From Micromonospora sp. NBC_01740 (lineage in GTDB: Bacteria; Actinomycetota; Actinomycetes; Mycobacteriales; Micromonosporaceae): a stretch of 64,000 nt of DNA. The stretch spans positions 3,038,001-3,102,000 of the forward strand of contig NZ_CP109150.1 of NCBI RefSeq assembly GCF_035920365.1. Direction: 5' to 3'. The notes under the pieces were generated by a model. The model did not search any database, was not told where the DNA came from, and saw only the letters and a program-made list of their open reading frames with translations. The position numbers and the translations under genes were made by a program. The stretch's first letter is position 1, and the number at the start of each line of letters is the position of its first letter. This document shows positions 18,626-26,738 of this stretch, in pieces.

Positions 18626-19705
18626 ATGGACTGGCACGTACGCGGCGTGGTGCTGCCCGACGACGAGGTCCGTGACCTGTGGCTGGTCGGCGACCGGGTC
18701 ACCTTCACCCCGGTTGCCGGCGCGGAGACGATCGCCGACGGCGGGTTCGTGCTGCCCGGCCTGATCGACGCGCACTGCCACATCGGCATCGCCCGCGGCG
18801 GCGCCCCGATCACCTCGCTCGACCAGGCCCGCGAGCTGGCCCGCGTGGACCGGGACGCCGGGGTCCTCGCCATCCGCGACGCCGGGTCGCCCTACCCGTA
18901 CCCCGAACTCGACGACGAGCCCGACCTGCCCCGGCTGGCCCGCGCCGGCCGGCACGTCGCGCCGCCGAAGCGCTACCTGCGCGACATCGGCGTCGAGGTC
19001 GGCGCGGCGGAGGTGGCGGCGACGGTGGCCGCGCAGGCGCGCGCCGGCAACGGCTGGGTGAAGCTGGTCGGCGACTGGATCGACCGGGGGGTGGGCGACC
19101 TCGCCCCGGCCTGGGACGCCGACACCATGGCGGCCGCCGTCCGGGCCGCGCACGCCGCCGGGGTACGCGCGGCCGTGCACACCTTCTCCGAGTCGGCCGT
19201 CGAGATCATGGTGCGCGCCGGGGTGGACTCGGTGGAGCACGGCACGGGCCTCAGCCTGGACCTGATCGACGAGATGGCCCGCCGGGGCACCGCGCTCATC
19301 CCCACGATGATCAACATTCGGACCTTCGGCGGGATCGCCGAGCAGGCCCGGGAGAAGTTCCCCGGCTACGCCGAGCACATGCTCGCCCTGCGCGACCGCT
19401 TCCCCGAGGTGGTCCGTTCGGCGCACGAGGCCGGGGTCCCGATCTACGTGGGCACGGACGCGGGCGGCGGCATCGACCACGGCCTCGCCGCGGAGGAGAT
19501 GCTGCTGCTGCACGAGCAGGCCGGCATGTCCACCACCGACGTGCTCGCCGCCGCGTCCTGGCGGGCCCGCGAGTGGCTCGGCTTCCCCGGACTGGTCGAG
19601 GGTGGCCTGGCGGACCTCGTCGTCTACGCCGAGGACCCGCGCGCCGACCTGCGCGCCGTACGCACCCCCGCCCGCATCGTGCTGCGCGGTCGCGTCGTCC
19701 GCTGA
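18626..19705 (+). CDS. Amidohydrolase-family metal-dependent hydrolase
   Basis: A 359-residue member of the amidohydrolase superfamily. The metal-binding motif Asp-Ala-His-Cys-His-Ile sits at residues 48-53, a later His is in Ala-Val-His-Thr-Phe-Ser, another is in Ser-Val-Glu-His-Gly-Thr, and the catalytic Asp is in Gly-Thr-Asp-Ala-Gly-Gly. A carbamylated-Lys candidate is Trp-Val-Lys-Leu-Val. The small N- and C-terminal beta segments (ending Leu-Arg-Gly-Arg-Val-Val-Arg) form the usual composite sandwich domain. GGAGG precedes the ATG. Relatives act on dipeptides, imidazolonepropionate or cyclic amides; the substrate cannot be named here. Confidence 0.85.
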   Translation: MDWHVRGVVLPDDEVRDLWLVGDRVTFTPVAGAETIADGGFVLPGLIDAHCHIGIARGGAPITSLDQARELARVDRDAGVLAIRDAGSPYPYPELDDEPDLPRLARAGRHVAPPKRYLRDIGVEVGAAEVAATVAAQARAGNGWVKLVGDWIDRGVGDLAPAWDADTMAAAVRAAHAAGVRAAVHTFSESAVEIMVRAGVDSVEHGTGLSLDLIDEMARRGTALIPTMINIRTFGGIAEQAREKFPGYAEHMLALRDRFPEVVRSAHEAGVPIYVGTDAGGGIDHGLAAEEMLLLHEQAGMSTTDVLAAASWRAREWLGFPGLVEGGLADLVVYAEDPRADLRAVRTPARIVLRGRVVR

Positions 19706-19737
19706 CCCGCCGCGCCGGGGCGTCGGCGCGGATGCTC

Positions 19738-19766
19738 CCGGTCGGGCCGGTGGCGCTCCCGACCGG
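19738..19766. terminator. Possible bidirectional hairpin between convergent genes
   Basis: Perfect 9-bp arms (19738-19746 and 19758-19766) with an 11-nt loop lie between the convergent amidohydrolase and TetR genes. No U-run follows. Confidence 0.4.
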
Positions 19767-19797
19767 CGGCGCGGCGCTGCCCCGGGGCGGCGCCCGG

Positions 19798-20400
19798 TCA
19801 GCCGGTGTGGGCCTGGGTGACCGCGTGCAGGAGCAGGTACACCGCGAGGTCGGCGAGGGCGGCGGCGGTCTGCGCGACGGGGGCGCCGGGCAGGACGATG
19901 TGGCTGATCACCAACCGGACGACCGAGTCCGTGGCGAACGCGACGGCGTTGCGGTCGGCGCCCGGCAGCACGCCGTCGGCCCACTCCAGCAGCACCTCGG
20001 TGGCCTCGGTCAGGACCAGCTCCGACCGGGTGGTGAGGTAGGGCAGCAGGTCGTCCGAGCCGCCCCGGGAGCTGGTCAGGACGGCCTTGATCAGCGGGTC
20101 GTCGGCCGCCTGCGTGAGGGTGTGCGAGATGGTGGCGTGCGCGGCGGCCCGCACGTCGTCGCCGTGGGCGCGCAGCAGGGCGCGTACGTCGCCGACGAAC
20201 CGGTCGACCTCCCGCCGGGCGAGCGCCTCGGCCAGCCCCGCCTTGGTGCCGAACTCGTTGTAGACCGTCTGCCGGCTGACCCCCGCCGCGCGCGCGACGG
20301 CGCCCATCCGGACGCCGTCCCAGCCGGTCGCGATGGTCAATGCCCGGGCGGCCTCGACGATCGCGTCCCGGGAACGGGTGCCGTCCCTCACCTCGCCCAT
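19798..20400 (-). CDS. TetR-family transcriptional regulator
   Basis: A 200-residue repressor-type protein. The DNA-binding helix-turn-helix is at about residues 30-55: Val-Ala-Arg-Ala-Ala-Gly-Val-Ser-Arg-Gln-Thr-Val-Tyr-Asn-Glu-Phe-Gly-Thr-Lys. The ligand-binding C-terminal half is helical and family-specific. TAGGAT lies 9 nt before the ATG on its own strand, suggesting a leaderless or near-leaderless message. It is divergent from proS, but proS is a housekeeping gene and so an unlikely target. Target and inducer are unknown. Confidence 0.85.
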   Translation of the reverse strand: MGEVRDGTRSRDAIVEAARALTIATGWDGVRMGAVARAAGVSRQTVYNEFGTKAGLAEALARREVDRFVGDVRALLRAHGDDVRAAAHATISHTLTQAADDPLIKAVLTSSRGGSDDLLPYLTTRSELVLTEATEVLLEWADGVLPGADRNAVAFATDSVVRLVISHIVLPGAPVAQTAAALADLAVYLLLHAVTQAHTG

Positions 20401-20489
20401 GGTGGTCGAATCCTAGCCCGGCCGCACCGCCCGGCACGGCGGAGACCGCCGACGTCGCGCCCGATGACGTCGTCCCTTCGGCCGACGCA

Positions 20490-20495
20490 TAGGAT
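20490..20495 (+). promoter_or_regulatory. -10 element of proS (leaderless type)
   Basis: TAGGAT, a close match to the actinobacterial -10 consensus, ends 8 nt before the proS ATG. A TGACGT at 20465 could be a weak -35 at a long spacing of 19 nt. There is no Shine-Dalgarno sequence before the ATG. Confidence 0.5.
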
Positions 20496-20503
20496 GTGCG
20501 GTC

Positions 20504-21919
20504 ATGGCACGCGTGCTCACTCCCCGTGCGGAGGACTTTCCCCGCTGGTACCAGGACCTGATCGCCAAGGCGAAGCTGGCCGACAACGGCCCGGTCCGGG
20601 GGACCATGGTCATCCGCCCGGCCGGCTACGCCATCTGGGAGCGGATGCAGGCCGAGATGGACGCCCGGATCAAGGCGGCGGGCGCGGAGAACGCGTACTT
20701 CCCGCTCTTCATCCCGGAGAGCTACCTCAAGCGCGAGGCCGAGCACGTCGAGGGCTTCTCGCCGGAACTCGCGGTGGTCACCCACGGCGGCGGCAAGCAG
20801 CTCGCCGAGCCGGTGGTGGTGCGCCCCACCAGCGAGACCGTCATCGGCGAGTTCATGGCCAAGTGGATCGACTCCTACCGGGACCTGCCGCTGCTGCTCA
20901 ACCAGTGGGCCAACGTGGTCCGCTGGGAGCTGCGCCCCCGGATCTTCCTGCGCACCAGCGAGTTCCTCTGGCAGGAGGGGCACACCGCGCACGCGACCCG
21001 CGACGACGCCCGCGCCTACGCCCGCCGGATCCTGCACGAGGCGTACGAGGACCTGATGGTCAACGTGCTCGGCATCCCGGTGGTCGTCGGCCTGAAGACG
21101 GCCCGCGAGCGCTTCGCCGGCGCCACCGCCACCTACACCTGCGAAGGCATGATGGGTGACGGCAAGGCCCTCCAGCTCGGCACCAGCCACGAGCTGGGGC
21201 AGAACTTCGCCAAGGCCTTCGACATCAGCTACTCGTCGGCCGAGGGCGGCCGGGAGCACGCCTGGACGACCTCCTGGGGCACCTCCACCCGGATGCTCGG
21301 CGGCCTGATCATGTGCCACGGCGACGACAACGGGCTGCGCGTGCCGCCGAAGCTGGCGCCCGTGCAGGCGTACGTCATGGTGGTCAAGGACGGCGAGGGC
21401 CCTGGCGGCCCTGCCGAGGTGGCGAAAGAGCTTTGCGACGCGTTGCGCGACGCGGGCGTCCGGGTCGCGCTCGACGACCGCGTCGACACCCCGTTCGGCC
21501 GCCGGGCCGTCGACGCCGAGCTGCGCGGCTATCCCGTACGCGTCGAGGTCGGCCCCCGCGACCTGGCCGCCGGCAACGCGGTCGTGGTCCGGCGCACCGA
21601 CGGCTCGAAGTCCCCGACGCCGGTGGCCGACGTGGTGACCGCCGTGCTGGCCGCCCTCGACGCCGACCAGCGGGCCCTGCACGACCAGGCGCTGGCCCAC
21701 CGGAAGTCCCGCACGGTCGAGGTGTCGACCCTCGCCGAGGCGATCGAGGCGGCGGCCACCGGCTGGGCCATGGTGCCGTGGTCGGCGGTCGGCGTGCAGG
21801 GCGAGACGGAGGCGAACGGCCAGGGCGTCACCGTGCGCTGCCTGCTGCGCGCCGACGGCTCGGTGCCCGACTCCGAGGACGAGCCCGACCTGGTCGCCAT
21901 CCTGGCCCGCGCCTACTGA
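20504..21919 (+). CDS. proS: Prolyl-tRNA synthetase, short archaeal/eukaryotic type
   Basis: A 471-residue class II synthetase that charges tRNA-Pro. Class II motifs are visible: Arg-Pro-Thr-Ser-Glu-Thr (motif region near 107), Trp-Glu-Leu-Arg-Pro-Arg-Ile-Phe-Leu-Arg-Thr-Ser-Glu-Phe-Leu-Trp-Gln-Glu-Gly-His (motif 2, split across about 143-165) and a C-terminal anticodon-binding domain from about 285. It lacks the large editing insertion of the bacterial 570-residue type. The ending Ala-Arg-Ala-Tyr fits the archaeal-like type, whose C-terminal tyrosine is conserved. Many actinobacteria carry this type; whether a second, long ProRS exists elsewhere cannot be seen here. Confidence 0.93.
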   Translation: MARVLTPRAEDFPRWYQDLIAKAKLADNGPVRGTMVIRPAGYAIWERMQAEMDARIKAAGAENAYFPLFIPESYLKREAEHVEGFSPELAVVTHGGGKQLAEPVVVRPTSETVIGEFMAKWIDSYRDLPLLLNQWANVVRWELRPRIFLRTSEFLWQEGHTAHATRDDARAYARRILHEAYEDLMVNVLGIPVVVGLKTARERFAGATATYTCEGMMGDGKALQLGTSHELGQNFAKAFDISYSSAEGGREHAWTTSWGTSTRMLGGLIMCHGDDNGLRVPPKLAPVQAYVMVVKDGEGPGGPAEVAKELCDALRDAGVRVALDDRVDTPFGRRAVDAELRGYPVRVEVGPRDLAAGNAVVVRRTDGSKSPTPVADVVTAVLAALDADQRALHDQALAHRKSRTVEVSTLAEAIEAAATGWAMVPWSAVGVQGETEANGQGVTVRCLLRADGSVPDSEDEPDLVAILARAY

Positions 21920-21954
21920 GCCCCGCCGCACCCCTCAGGTGCCGCGGCAGCTCG

Positions 21955-21991
21955 CTCAGGCGTCAGGAAGGGATCCTTCCTGACGCCTGAG
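21955..21991. terminator. Perfect 17-bp palindrome after proS
   Basis: Arms 21955-21971 and 21975-21991 pair perfectly around a 3-nt loop. A second, looser hairpin with arms rich in GGAAGGG/CCCTTCC follows at about 21988-22019. The AGGAAGGG..CCCTTCCT core resembles intergenic palindromes that I remember as frequent in Micromonospora and Salinispora genomes. It probably ends the proS transcript. Confidence 0.7.
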
Positions 21992-22054
21992 GTGGCGGAA
22001 GGGTCCCTTCCTCGCACCTCGGAGCGGTGGGCGGGCGCGGGGGGCCTGGGCCGG

Positions 22055-22060
22055 TAGGGT
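22055..22060 (+). promoter_or_regulatory. -10 element of the DUF402 gene (leaderless type)
   Basis: TAGGGT ends exactly 6 nt before the GTG start at 22067. No Shine-Dalgarno sequence is present. Confidence 0.5.
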
Positions 22061-22066
22061 CGGTCC

Positions 22067-22714
22067 GTGAGATTCGAACCTGGGCGGCTGATCGTGCACC
22101 GCAACGTGCGCCGGGGCCGGATCGGCTGGGTACGCACCGCGCGGGTGGTCAGCGACGACGACCGGGGCCTGCTGCTCTGGGTGCCCCGCGACTCCCCGGT
22201 CGCGAGCGAGGTCACCGAGGCCGGGCTGGGCATGCGGGCGGTGCCGTTCAGCGAGTGGATCTCCTCGTCGTACCGCCTGGCCACCGGCCGGTGGGACGGC
22301 CCCTCCGTGCTCAAGTTCCTGCCCGCCGGGGCGGCCCACTCCGTGTGGTGGTTCCGCGACGCGCACGACCGCTTCGCCACCTGGTACGTCAACCTGGAGG
22401 AGCCCGGGGTGCGCTGGGACGACGGCACGCTCGCCGGCGTCGACATGGTGGACCAGGACCTCGACGTGGTCGTCCGCCCCGACCTGGGCTGGGAGTGGAA
22501 GGACGAGGGGGAGTTCGCCGAGCGGCTCGCCTTCCCCGACCACTACTGGGTGACCGACGCCGACGCCGTCCGGGCCGAGGGGAAGCGGGTGATCGCGCTG
22601 GCCGAGGCGGGGGAGTTCCCCTTCGACGGCACCTGGTGCGACTTCACCCCGCCGCCCGACTGGACCGTCCCCGACGGGTTGCCGCCCGGCTGGGACCGCC
22701 CCCCGGTGCGCTGA
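22067..22714 (+). CDS. DUF402-domain protein (nucleotide phosphatase-like)
   Basis: A 215-residue protein of the DUF402 family. Visible family residues are Trp-Tyr-Val-Asn-Leu-Glu-Glu-Pro, Asp-Met-Val-Asp-Gln-Asp-Leu-Asp-Val-Val-Val and Trp-Lys-Asp-Glu-Gly-Glu-Phe. The acidic cluster in these motifs binds divalent metal in characterised relatives. Studied members act as nucleoside di/triphosphate phosphatases or as fluoro-compound hydrolases, so a phosphate-ester hydrolase is plausible. The GTG start is supported by the -10 hexamer 6 nt before it. It is not obviously in an operon. Confidence 0.75.
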   Translation: MRFEPGRLIVHRNVRRGRIGWVRTARVVSDDDRGLLLWVPRDSPVASEVTEAGLGMRAVPFSEWISSSYRLATGRWDGPSVLKFLPAGAAHSVWWFRDAHDRFATWYVNLEEPGVRWDDGTLAGVDMVDQDLDVVVRPDLGWEWKDEGEFAERLAFPDHYWVTDADAVRAEGKRVIALAEAGEFPFDGTWCDFTPPPDWTVPDGLPPGWDRPPVR

Positions 22715-23024
22715 CCCGGCCCGATCCGCCCGCGCGTCCCGGTGGCGCACCGCCCTCGATCGGCGGGGCCGGCCGCCGGCCGGCGACTGTGCTTTCGGTC
22801 ACTTCTGCCGCCCGGCGGGTGACCGGGGGCGGTCCGGTGCGAGCGATCGGGGCCCGATCTGGCAGAATGGCTGGCTGGTATCCGGCGCGCGTCCGGCGCC
22901 CTCTAACCCGGGCACGTCGCCAGTCCACCGAGCAGTCTCCGGCCCAACCCCACTGTGCCGGTCGACACTCACCCGTGCACCGCCCGTACCGGGCAGGTGA
23001 GATCGCAACAGGAGCGAAACAACT
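22715..23024. other. Leader region before rpsP
   Basis: A 310-bp gap. Possible elements are a CAGAAT hexamer near 22862 as a -10 without a good -35, and a GGCGCGCGTCCGGCGCC inverted segment near 22883. AGGAG about 11 nt before the GTG at 23025 serves rpsP. I see no open frame with coding character and cannot assign a known leader RNA. Confidence 0.4.
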
Positions 23025-23549
23025 GTGGCCGTAAAGATCCGGCTCCTGCGGATGGGCAAGATCCGCAACCCGCAGTACCGCATCGTCATCGCCGACTCGC
23101 GCACCAAGCGCGACGGCCGGGCGATCGAGTTCGTCGGGGTCTACCAGCCGAAGGAAGACCCTTCGGTGATCGAGGTCAAGTCGGAGCGGGTCCAGTACTG
23201 GCTGTCCGTCGGCGCCCAGCCGAGCGAGGCGGTGCAGCGGCTGCTGGAGCTGACCGGTGACTGGCAGAAGTTCAAGGGCCTGCCGGCCCCGCCGCCGCTG
23301 AAGGTCGCCCCGGAGCGGGTCGACCGCACCGCGGCGTACGAGGCCGAGGCGAAGGCCGCCGCCGGGCTGGCCGAGGCGCCGGCGAAGCCGGCCAAGAAGG
23401 CCGCCAAGGCCGAGGCGCCGAAGACCGAGGCGCCGAAGACCGAGGCTCCGGCCGAGGCGCCGAAGACCGAGGCTCCGGCCGAGGCTCCGAAGACCGAGGC
23501 TCCGGCCGAGGCCCCGGCTGCCGCTGCCGACGCCGGTGAGCAGGCCTGA
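23025..23549 (+). CDS. rpsP: Ribosomal protein S16 with extended tail
   Basis: A 174-residue 30S protein. Residues 1-85 are the conserved S16 core ([20 protein letters not shown]-x-Tyr-Gln-Pro-Lys). From about 110 the protein becomes a Lys/Ala/Glu/Pro tail that dissolves into repeats of Glu-Ala-Pro-Lys-Thr and Glu-Ala-Pro-Ala. Bacterial S16 is usually 80-100 residues; actinobacteria often have a charged tail, but here it is repeat-expanded. It heads a cotranscribed run rpsP-KH gene-rimM-trmD. Confidence 0.96.
   Translation: MAVKIRLLRMGKIRNPQYRIVIADSRTKRDGRAIEFVGVYQPKEDPSVIEVKSERVQYWLSVGAQPSEAVQRLLELTGDWQKFKGLPAPPPLKVAPERVDRTAAYEAEAKAAAGLAEAPAKPAKKAAKAEAPKTEAPKTEAPAEAPKTEAPAEAPKTEAPAEAPAAAADAGEQA
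23412..23516 (+). repeat. Tandem repeats encoding the S16 tail
   Basis: Two 15-bp units (23412-23441) are followed by 27-bp units at 23442-23468 and 23469-23495 and a partial third. All are in frame, giving Glu-Ala-Pro-Lys-Thr / Glu-Ala-Pro-Ala blocks. Confidence 0.85.
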
Positions 23550-23550
23550 C

Positions 23551-23784
23551 ATGCCTCTGCGTCCGGCGTTGGAGCACCTGGTCAAGGGCATCGTCGACCA
23601 CCCCGATGACGTACGCGTCCGGATGGTCGACTCCCGTCGGGGCAAGCGGCTGGAAGTCCGCGTGCACCCGGAGGACCTCGGCACGGTGATCGGGCGGTCC
23701 GGCCGGACCGCCAAGGCGCTGCGCCAGGTGATCGGCTCCATCGGCGGGCGCGGCGTACGCGTCGACATCGTCGACTCGTACTGA
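23551..23784 (+). CDS. khpA: KH-domain RNA-binding protein (KhpA/YlqC type)
   Basis: A 77-residue single KH-domain protein. The RNA-gripping loop is visible as Val-Ile-Gly-Arg-Ser-Gly-Arg-Thr-Ala-Lys-Ala-Leu-Arg, followed by Val-Arg-Val-Asp-Ile-Val-Asp-Ser. It lies one base after the rpsP stop and overlaps rimM (TGATG), the standard position of khpA between rpsP and rimM. In Gram-positives KhpA pairs with KhpB and affects cell division and small-RNA biology; here the role is inferred from family and place. I chose the ATG at 23551 over an in-frame start inside rpsP. Confidence 0.9.
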   Translation: MPLRPALEHLVKGIVDHPDDVRVRMVDSRRGKRLEVRVHPEDLGTVIGRSGRTAKALRQVIGSIGGRGVRVDIVDSY

Positions 23785-24374
23785 TGCTGCTCGTCGTCGG
23801 CAGGGTCGGCAAGCCGCACGGCATCCGCGGTGAGGTCACCGTGGAGGTGCGGACCGACGAGCCCGAAGCGCGGTTCGCCCCAGGCATGGTGCTGCGCACC
23901 ATGCCTGGGGCGACGCCCCGGGCGCGCCGCACCGAGCCCGTGGCGCCGCAGCCGTCGCCGGCCGCGCCCGAGCAGGGGGTGGCCTTCCGGGTGCCTGCCG
24001 AACTGGTCGTGGAGTCCGCCCGCTGGCACCAGGGACGGATGCTTGTCGCGTTCGAGGGCAGCCTGGACCGGGACGTCGCCGAGGCGCTGCGCGGCACCCT
24101 GCTCGCGGTCGACAGCGCCGACGTCGCCGCGCCGGAGGACCCGGAGGAGTTCCACGACCACCAGCTCGTCGGGCTGGCCGTGGTCACCCCCGACGGCGAC
24201 CGGCTGGGCGAGGTGGCCCGGATCGACCACGCCCCCTCCTCCGACCTGCTGGTGCTGCGCCGTCCCGAGGGCGGCACCGCGCTCATCCCGTTCGTCAAGG
24301 CGATCGTCCCCGAGGTTGACCTCGCCGGCGGTCGCGTCGTCGTCGACCCGCCGGCCGGTCTGCTCGATCTGTAG
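23784..24374 (+). CDS. rimM: 16S rRNA processing protein RimM
   Basis: A 196-residue factor that binds S19 and helps mature the 3' domain of 16S rRNA. The N-terminal beta-barrel opens [14 protein letters not shown], and the C-terminal PRC-barrel contains Phe-His-Asp-His-Gln-Leu-Val-Gly-Leu and Ile-Pro-Phe-Val-Lys-Ala-Ile-Val-Pro. Between the two strands of the first domain is a proline-rich insertion (about 43-68) longer than in most relatives. The ATG overlaps the preceding stop codon. Confidence 0.95.
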   Translation: MLLVVGRVGKPHGIRGEVTVEVRTDEPEARFAPGMVLRTMPGATPRARRTEPVAPQPSPAAPEQGVAFRVPAELVVESARWHQGRMLVAFEGSLDRDVAEALRGTLLAVDSADVAAPEDPEEFHDHQLVGLAVVTPDGDRLGEVARIDHAPSSDLLVLRRPEGGTALIPFVKAIVPEVDLAGGRVVVDPPAGLLDL

Positions 24375-24394
24375 AACCGCTGGAGCACCCCCGC

Positions 24395-25168
24395 ATGCGC
24401 GTCGACATCGTGTCGATCTTCCCGGAGTACTTCGCCCCGCTGGACCTGTCGTTGATCGGCAGGGCGCGGGCGAACGGCACGCTGCGGCTGGCCGTACACG
24501 ATCTGCGGATCTGGACCCACGACGTGCACCGCACGGTCGACGACACGCCCTACGGCGGCGGGCCCGGCATGGTGATGCGGCCGGAGCCGTGGGGCGAGGC
24601 GCTCGACGCCCTCGCCCCGGCGGAGGTGACCGCGCCCCGGCTGGTGGTGCCGGCCCCGACCGGCGCCCCCTTCACCCAGGCGATGGCGCACGAGCTGGCC
24701 GCCGAGCCGCACCTGCTCTTCGCCTGCGGTCGGTACGAGGGCATCGACCAGCGGGTGCTCGACCACGCCGCGACCCGGATGCCGGTGACCGAGGTCTCCC
24801 TCGGCGACTACGTCCTCTTCGGCGGTGAGGTGGCGGTGCTGGTGATCCTGGAGGCGGTCACCCGGCTGCTGCCCGGCGTGCTCGGCAACGCGGGTTCGCT
24901 GGCCGAGGAGTCGCACGCCCACGGGCTGCTGGAGGCCCCCATGTACACGAAGCCGGCGACCTGGCGGGGGCTGGAGGTGCCGGAGGTGCTCCGCTCCGGC
25001 GACCACGGCAGGATCGCCCGCTGGCGGCGGGACGAGGCGCTGACCCGCACCGCGACGCGTCGTCCCGACATGCTCGCCGCGGTGGACCCGCAGCGCCTGG
25101 ACAAACGGGACGTCGCCGCGCTGGACCGGGCCGGATTTCAGGTGCCGCCGGGGGATGTGGCAAAGTAG
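24395..25168 (+). CDS. trmD: tRNA (guanine-N1)-methyltransferase
   Basis: A 257-residue SPOUT methyltransferase that makes m1G37 in tRNAs with G36, which prevents +1 frameshifting. Visible motifs are [10 protein letters not shown] at the start, [23 protein letters not shown] and [11 protein letters not shown], which form the knotted AdoMet site. It lies 20 nt after rimM in the usual order. Length is normal. Confidence 0.96.
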   Translation: MRVDIVSIFPEYFAPLDLSLIGRARANGTLRLAVHDLRIWTHDVHRTVDDTPYGGGPGMVMRPEPWGEALDALAPAEVTAPRLVVPAPTGAPFTQAMAHELAAEPHLLFACGRYEGIDQRVLDHAATRMPVTEVSLGDYVLFGGEVAVLVILEAVTRLLPGVLGNAGSLAEESHAHGLLEAPMYTKPATWRGLEVPEVLRSGDHGRIARWRRDEALTRTATRRPDMLAAVDPQRLDKRDVAALDRAGFQVPPGDVAK

Positions 25169-25310
25169 GGGGGTTGCCGCAACCGGCCGCGCCGCGGCCG
25201 GCTGCGAGGATCCTCGACCGGGGTCGGGTCACCGACCGCCACCCGGGGATCAGAATCACCCACCCGCGCACCGATTGACGGTGCGCCGTGAGCCTCACGA
25301 GGACGCAGCG

Positions 25311-25667
25311 ATGAACATCCTGGACGCCCTTGACGCCCAGTCGAAGCGCACCGACCTCCCCGACTTCCGTGCCGGTGACACCGTCAAGGTGCACGCCCGC
25401 GTCGTCGAGGGCGCCCGGTCCCGTGTCCAGATCTTCCAGGGCGTCGTCATCCGCCGCCAGGGTGACGGTCTGCGCGAGACCTTCTCGGTCCGCAAGATCA
25501 GCTTCGGCGTCGGTGTCGAGCGCACCTACCCGATCAACAGCCCGGGTATCGACCGGATCGAGGTCGTGACCCGCGGTGACGTCCGCCGCGCCAAGCTCTA
25601 CTACCTGCGCGAGCTGCGGGGCAAGAAGGCCAAGATCAAGGAGAAGCGCGAGAAGCAGCCGAGCTGA
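25311..25667 (+). CDS. rplS: Ribosomal protein L19
   Basis: A 118-residue 50S protein at the subunit interface. Conserved stretches are [32 protein letters not shown] and Arg-Arg-Ala-Lys-Leu-Tyr-Tyr-Leu-Arg. The ATG at 25311 is set by GAGGA about 7 nt before it. It is separated from trmD by 142 bp, which may hold its own promoter or leader, and it is followed by a strong terminator. Confidence 0.97.
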   Translation: MNILDALDAQSKRTDLPDFRAGDTVKVHARVVEGARSRVQIFQGVVIRRQGDGLRETFSVRKISFGVGVERTYPINSPGIDRIEVVTRGDVRRAKLYYLRELRGKKAKIKEKREKQPS

Positions 25668-25781
25668 CCTCGCGCTCGCCACGCCGCCGAGCTGCGCGTA
25701 TGTCGTACCGACCGGACCGCACTACCCTGGTCGCTACGGGCGCAGCCGGGCGACGTCCCGCCACGACGGCGGAGCGACGAC

Positions 25782-25825
25782 CACTACCGCCCGGGGAGCC
25801 CCGACAGGGTTCCCGGGCGGTAGTG
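25782..25825 (+). terminator. Terminator after rplS
   Basis: Arms 25782-25797 and 25810-25825 pair over 16 bp with one mismatch. A T-rich stretch (TCATTTCT) follows, which makes this the most classical intrinsic terminator in the window. A TACCCT near 25722 upstream could start a short leader into it. Confidence 0.75.
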
Positions 25826-25850
25826 TCATTTCTGCTGACCGGAGAGTGGC

Positions 25851-26738
25851 GTGGTGCAGACGCTTGACGAGGACGGCGCCGTCGACCCCTGGCGACGGCG
25901 CGCCCGCCGGCCCCGCCGACAGATGCCCCTCTGGCAGGAGCTGCCGCTGCTGCTGGTCGTCGCGTTCTGCCTCGCGGTGCTGATCCGCACCTTCCTGCTC
26001 CAGGCGTTCTTCATCCCCTCCGGCTCGATGGAGGACACCCTCCTCGTCGGGGACCGGGTCCTGGTCAACAAGGTCGTCTACGACGTGCGCGACCCGGTGC
26101 GGGGCGAGGTCGTCGTCTTCCGGGGCACCGACCGCTGGGCCCCGCAGGTCGCCGAGGGGCCGGAGCCCGGGTTCGCGGGCAAGCTCAGCCGGACCGTCGG
26201 CGACCTCGTCGGCGTCAGCCGCCCCGGCGAGAAGGACTTCATCAAACGGGTCATCGGCCTGCCCGGCGACCGGGTGAAGTGCTGCGACGCCGAGGGGCGG
26301 GTGCTGGTCAACGGCACGCCGCTCGACGAGTCGTCGTACGTCCTGCGCGACTCGCCGCTCGACATCCCGCCCAACCCCCGCGAGTGCCGGTCCCGGCGCT
26401 TCGACGAGATCGTGGTCCCGCCCGGGCAGATCTTCGTCATGGGCGACCACCGGATGGTCTCCCAGGACGCCCGCTGCCAGGGCCCGGTGCCGATCGAGAA
26501 CGTGGTGGGCCGGGCGTTCACCGTGGTCTGGCCGTCGTCGCGCTGGAGCGCCCTGTCGGTGCCCGCGACCTTCGACGACGTCGCCGACCCGCCGGCCGCC
26601 ACCACCGGCGCCCCGCCCCCGGTCCGCCCCACGCCGGACGGCGATCTGGTGCTGTTCGCCCCGACCGCTGTCGCGCTCGCCGTTCTCGCGCGTTCCGGAC
26701 GGTGGCGCTGGGCCGGGCAACGTAGGCTCGTGCCGTGA
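25851..26738 (+). CDS. lepB: Signal peptidase I (first copy)
   Basis: A 295-residue membrane serine protease that removes signal peptides from exported proteins. One N-terminal membrane helix (about 31-52) leads into the active-site segment Phe-Phe-Ile-Pro-Ser-Gly-Ser-Met, with Ser59 as nucleophile. The general base is Lys132 in Phe-Ile-Lys-Arg-Val-Ile-Gly-Leu-Pro-Gly-Asp. Box E is Val-Met-Gly-Asp-His-Arg. A second hydrophobic segment near the C-terminus (about 266-280) is present here and absent from the next gene. The extra loop at 95-128 is longer than in the second copy. The start is GTG 25851. Confidence 0.94.
   Translation: MVQTLDEDGAVDPWRRRARRPRRQMPLWQELPLLLVVAFCLAVLIRTFLLQAFFIPSGSMEDTLLVGDRVLVNKVVYDVRDPVRGEVVVFRGTDRWAPQVAEGPEPGFAGKLSRTVGDLVGVSRPGEKDFIKRVIGLPGDRVKCCDAEGRVLVNGTPLDESSYVLRDSPLDIPPNPRECRSRRFDEIVVPPGQIFVMGDHRMVSQDARCQGPVPIENVVGRAFTVVWPSSRWSALSVPATFDDVADPPAATTGAPPPVRPTPDGDLVLFAPTAVALAVLARSGRWRWAGQRRLVP
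26723..26728 (+). promoter_or_regulatory. Internal -10 element for the second lepB
   Basis: TAGGCT lies inside the end of the first lepB and stops exactly 6 nt before the GTG at 26735. It could give the second peptidase its own leaderless transcript. Confidence 0.45.

Noticed and set aside
17621..21931. A minus-strand open frame of about 1400 codons across ffh, the amidohydrolase and proS
   Set aside because: Same cause: the absence of stop codons follows from GC-rich third positions of the real genes.
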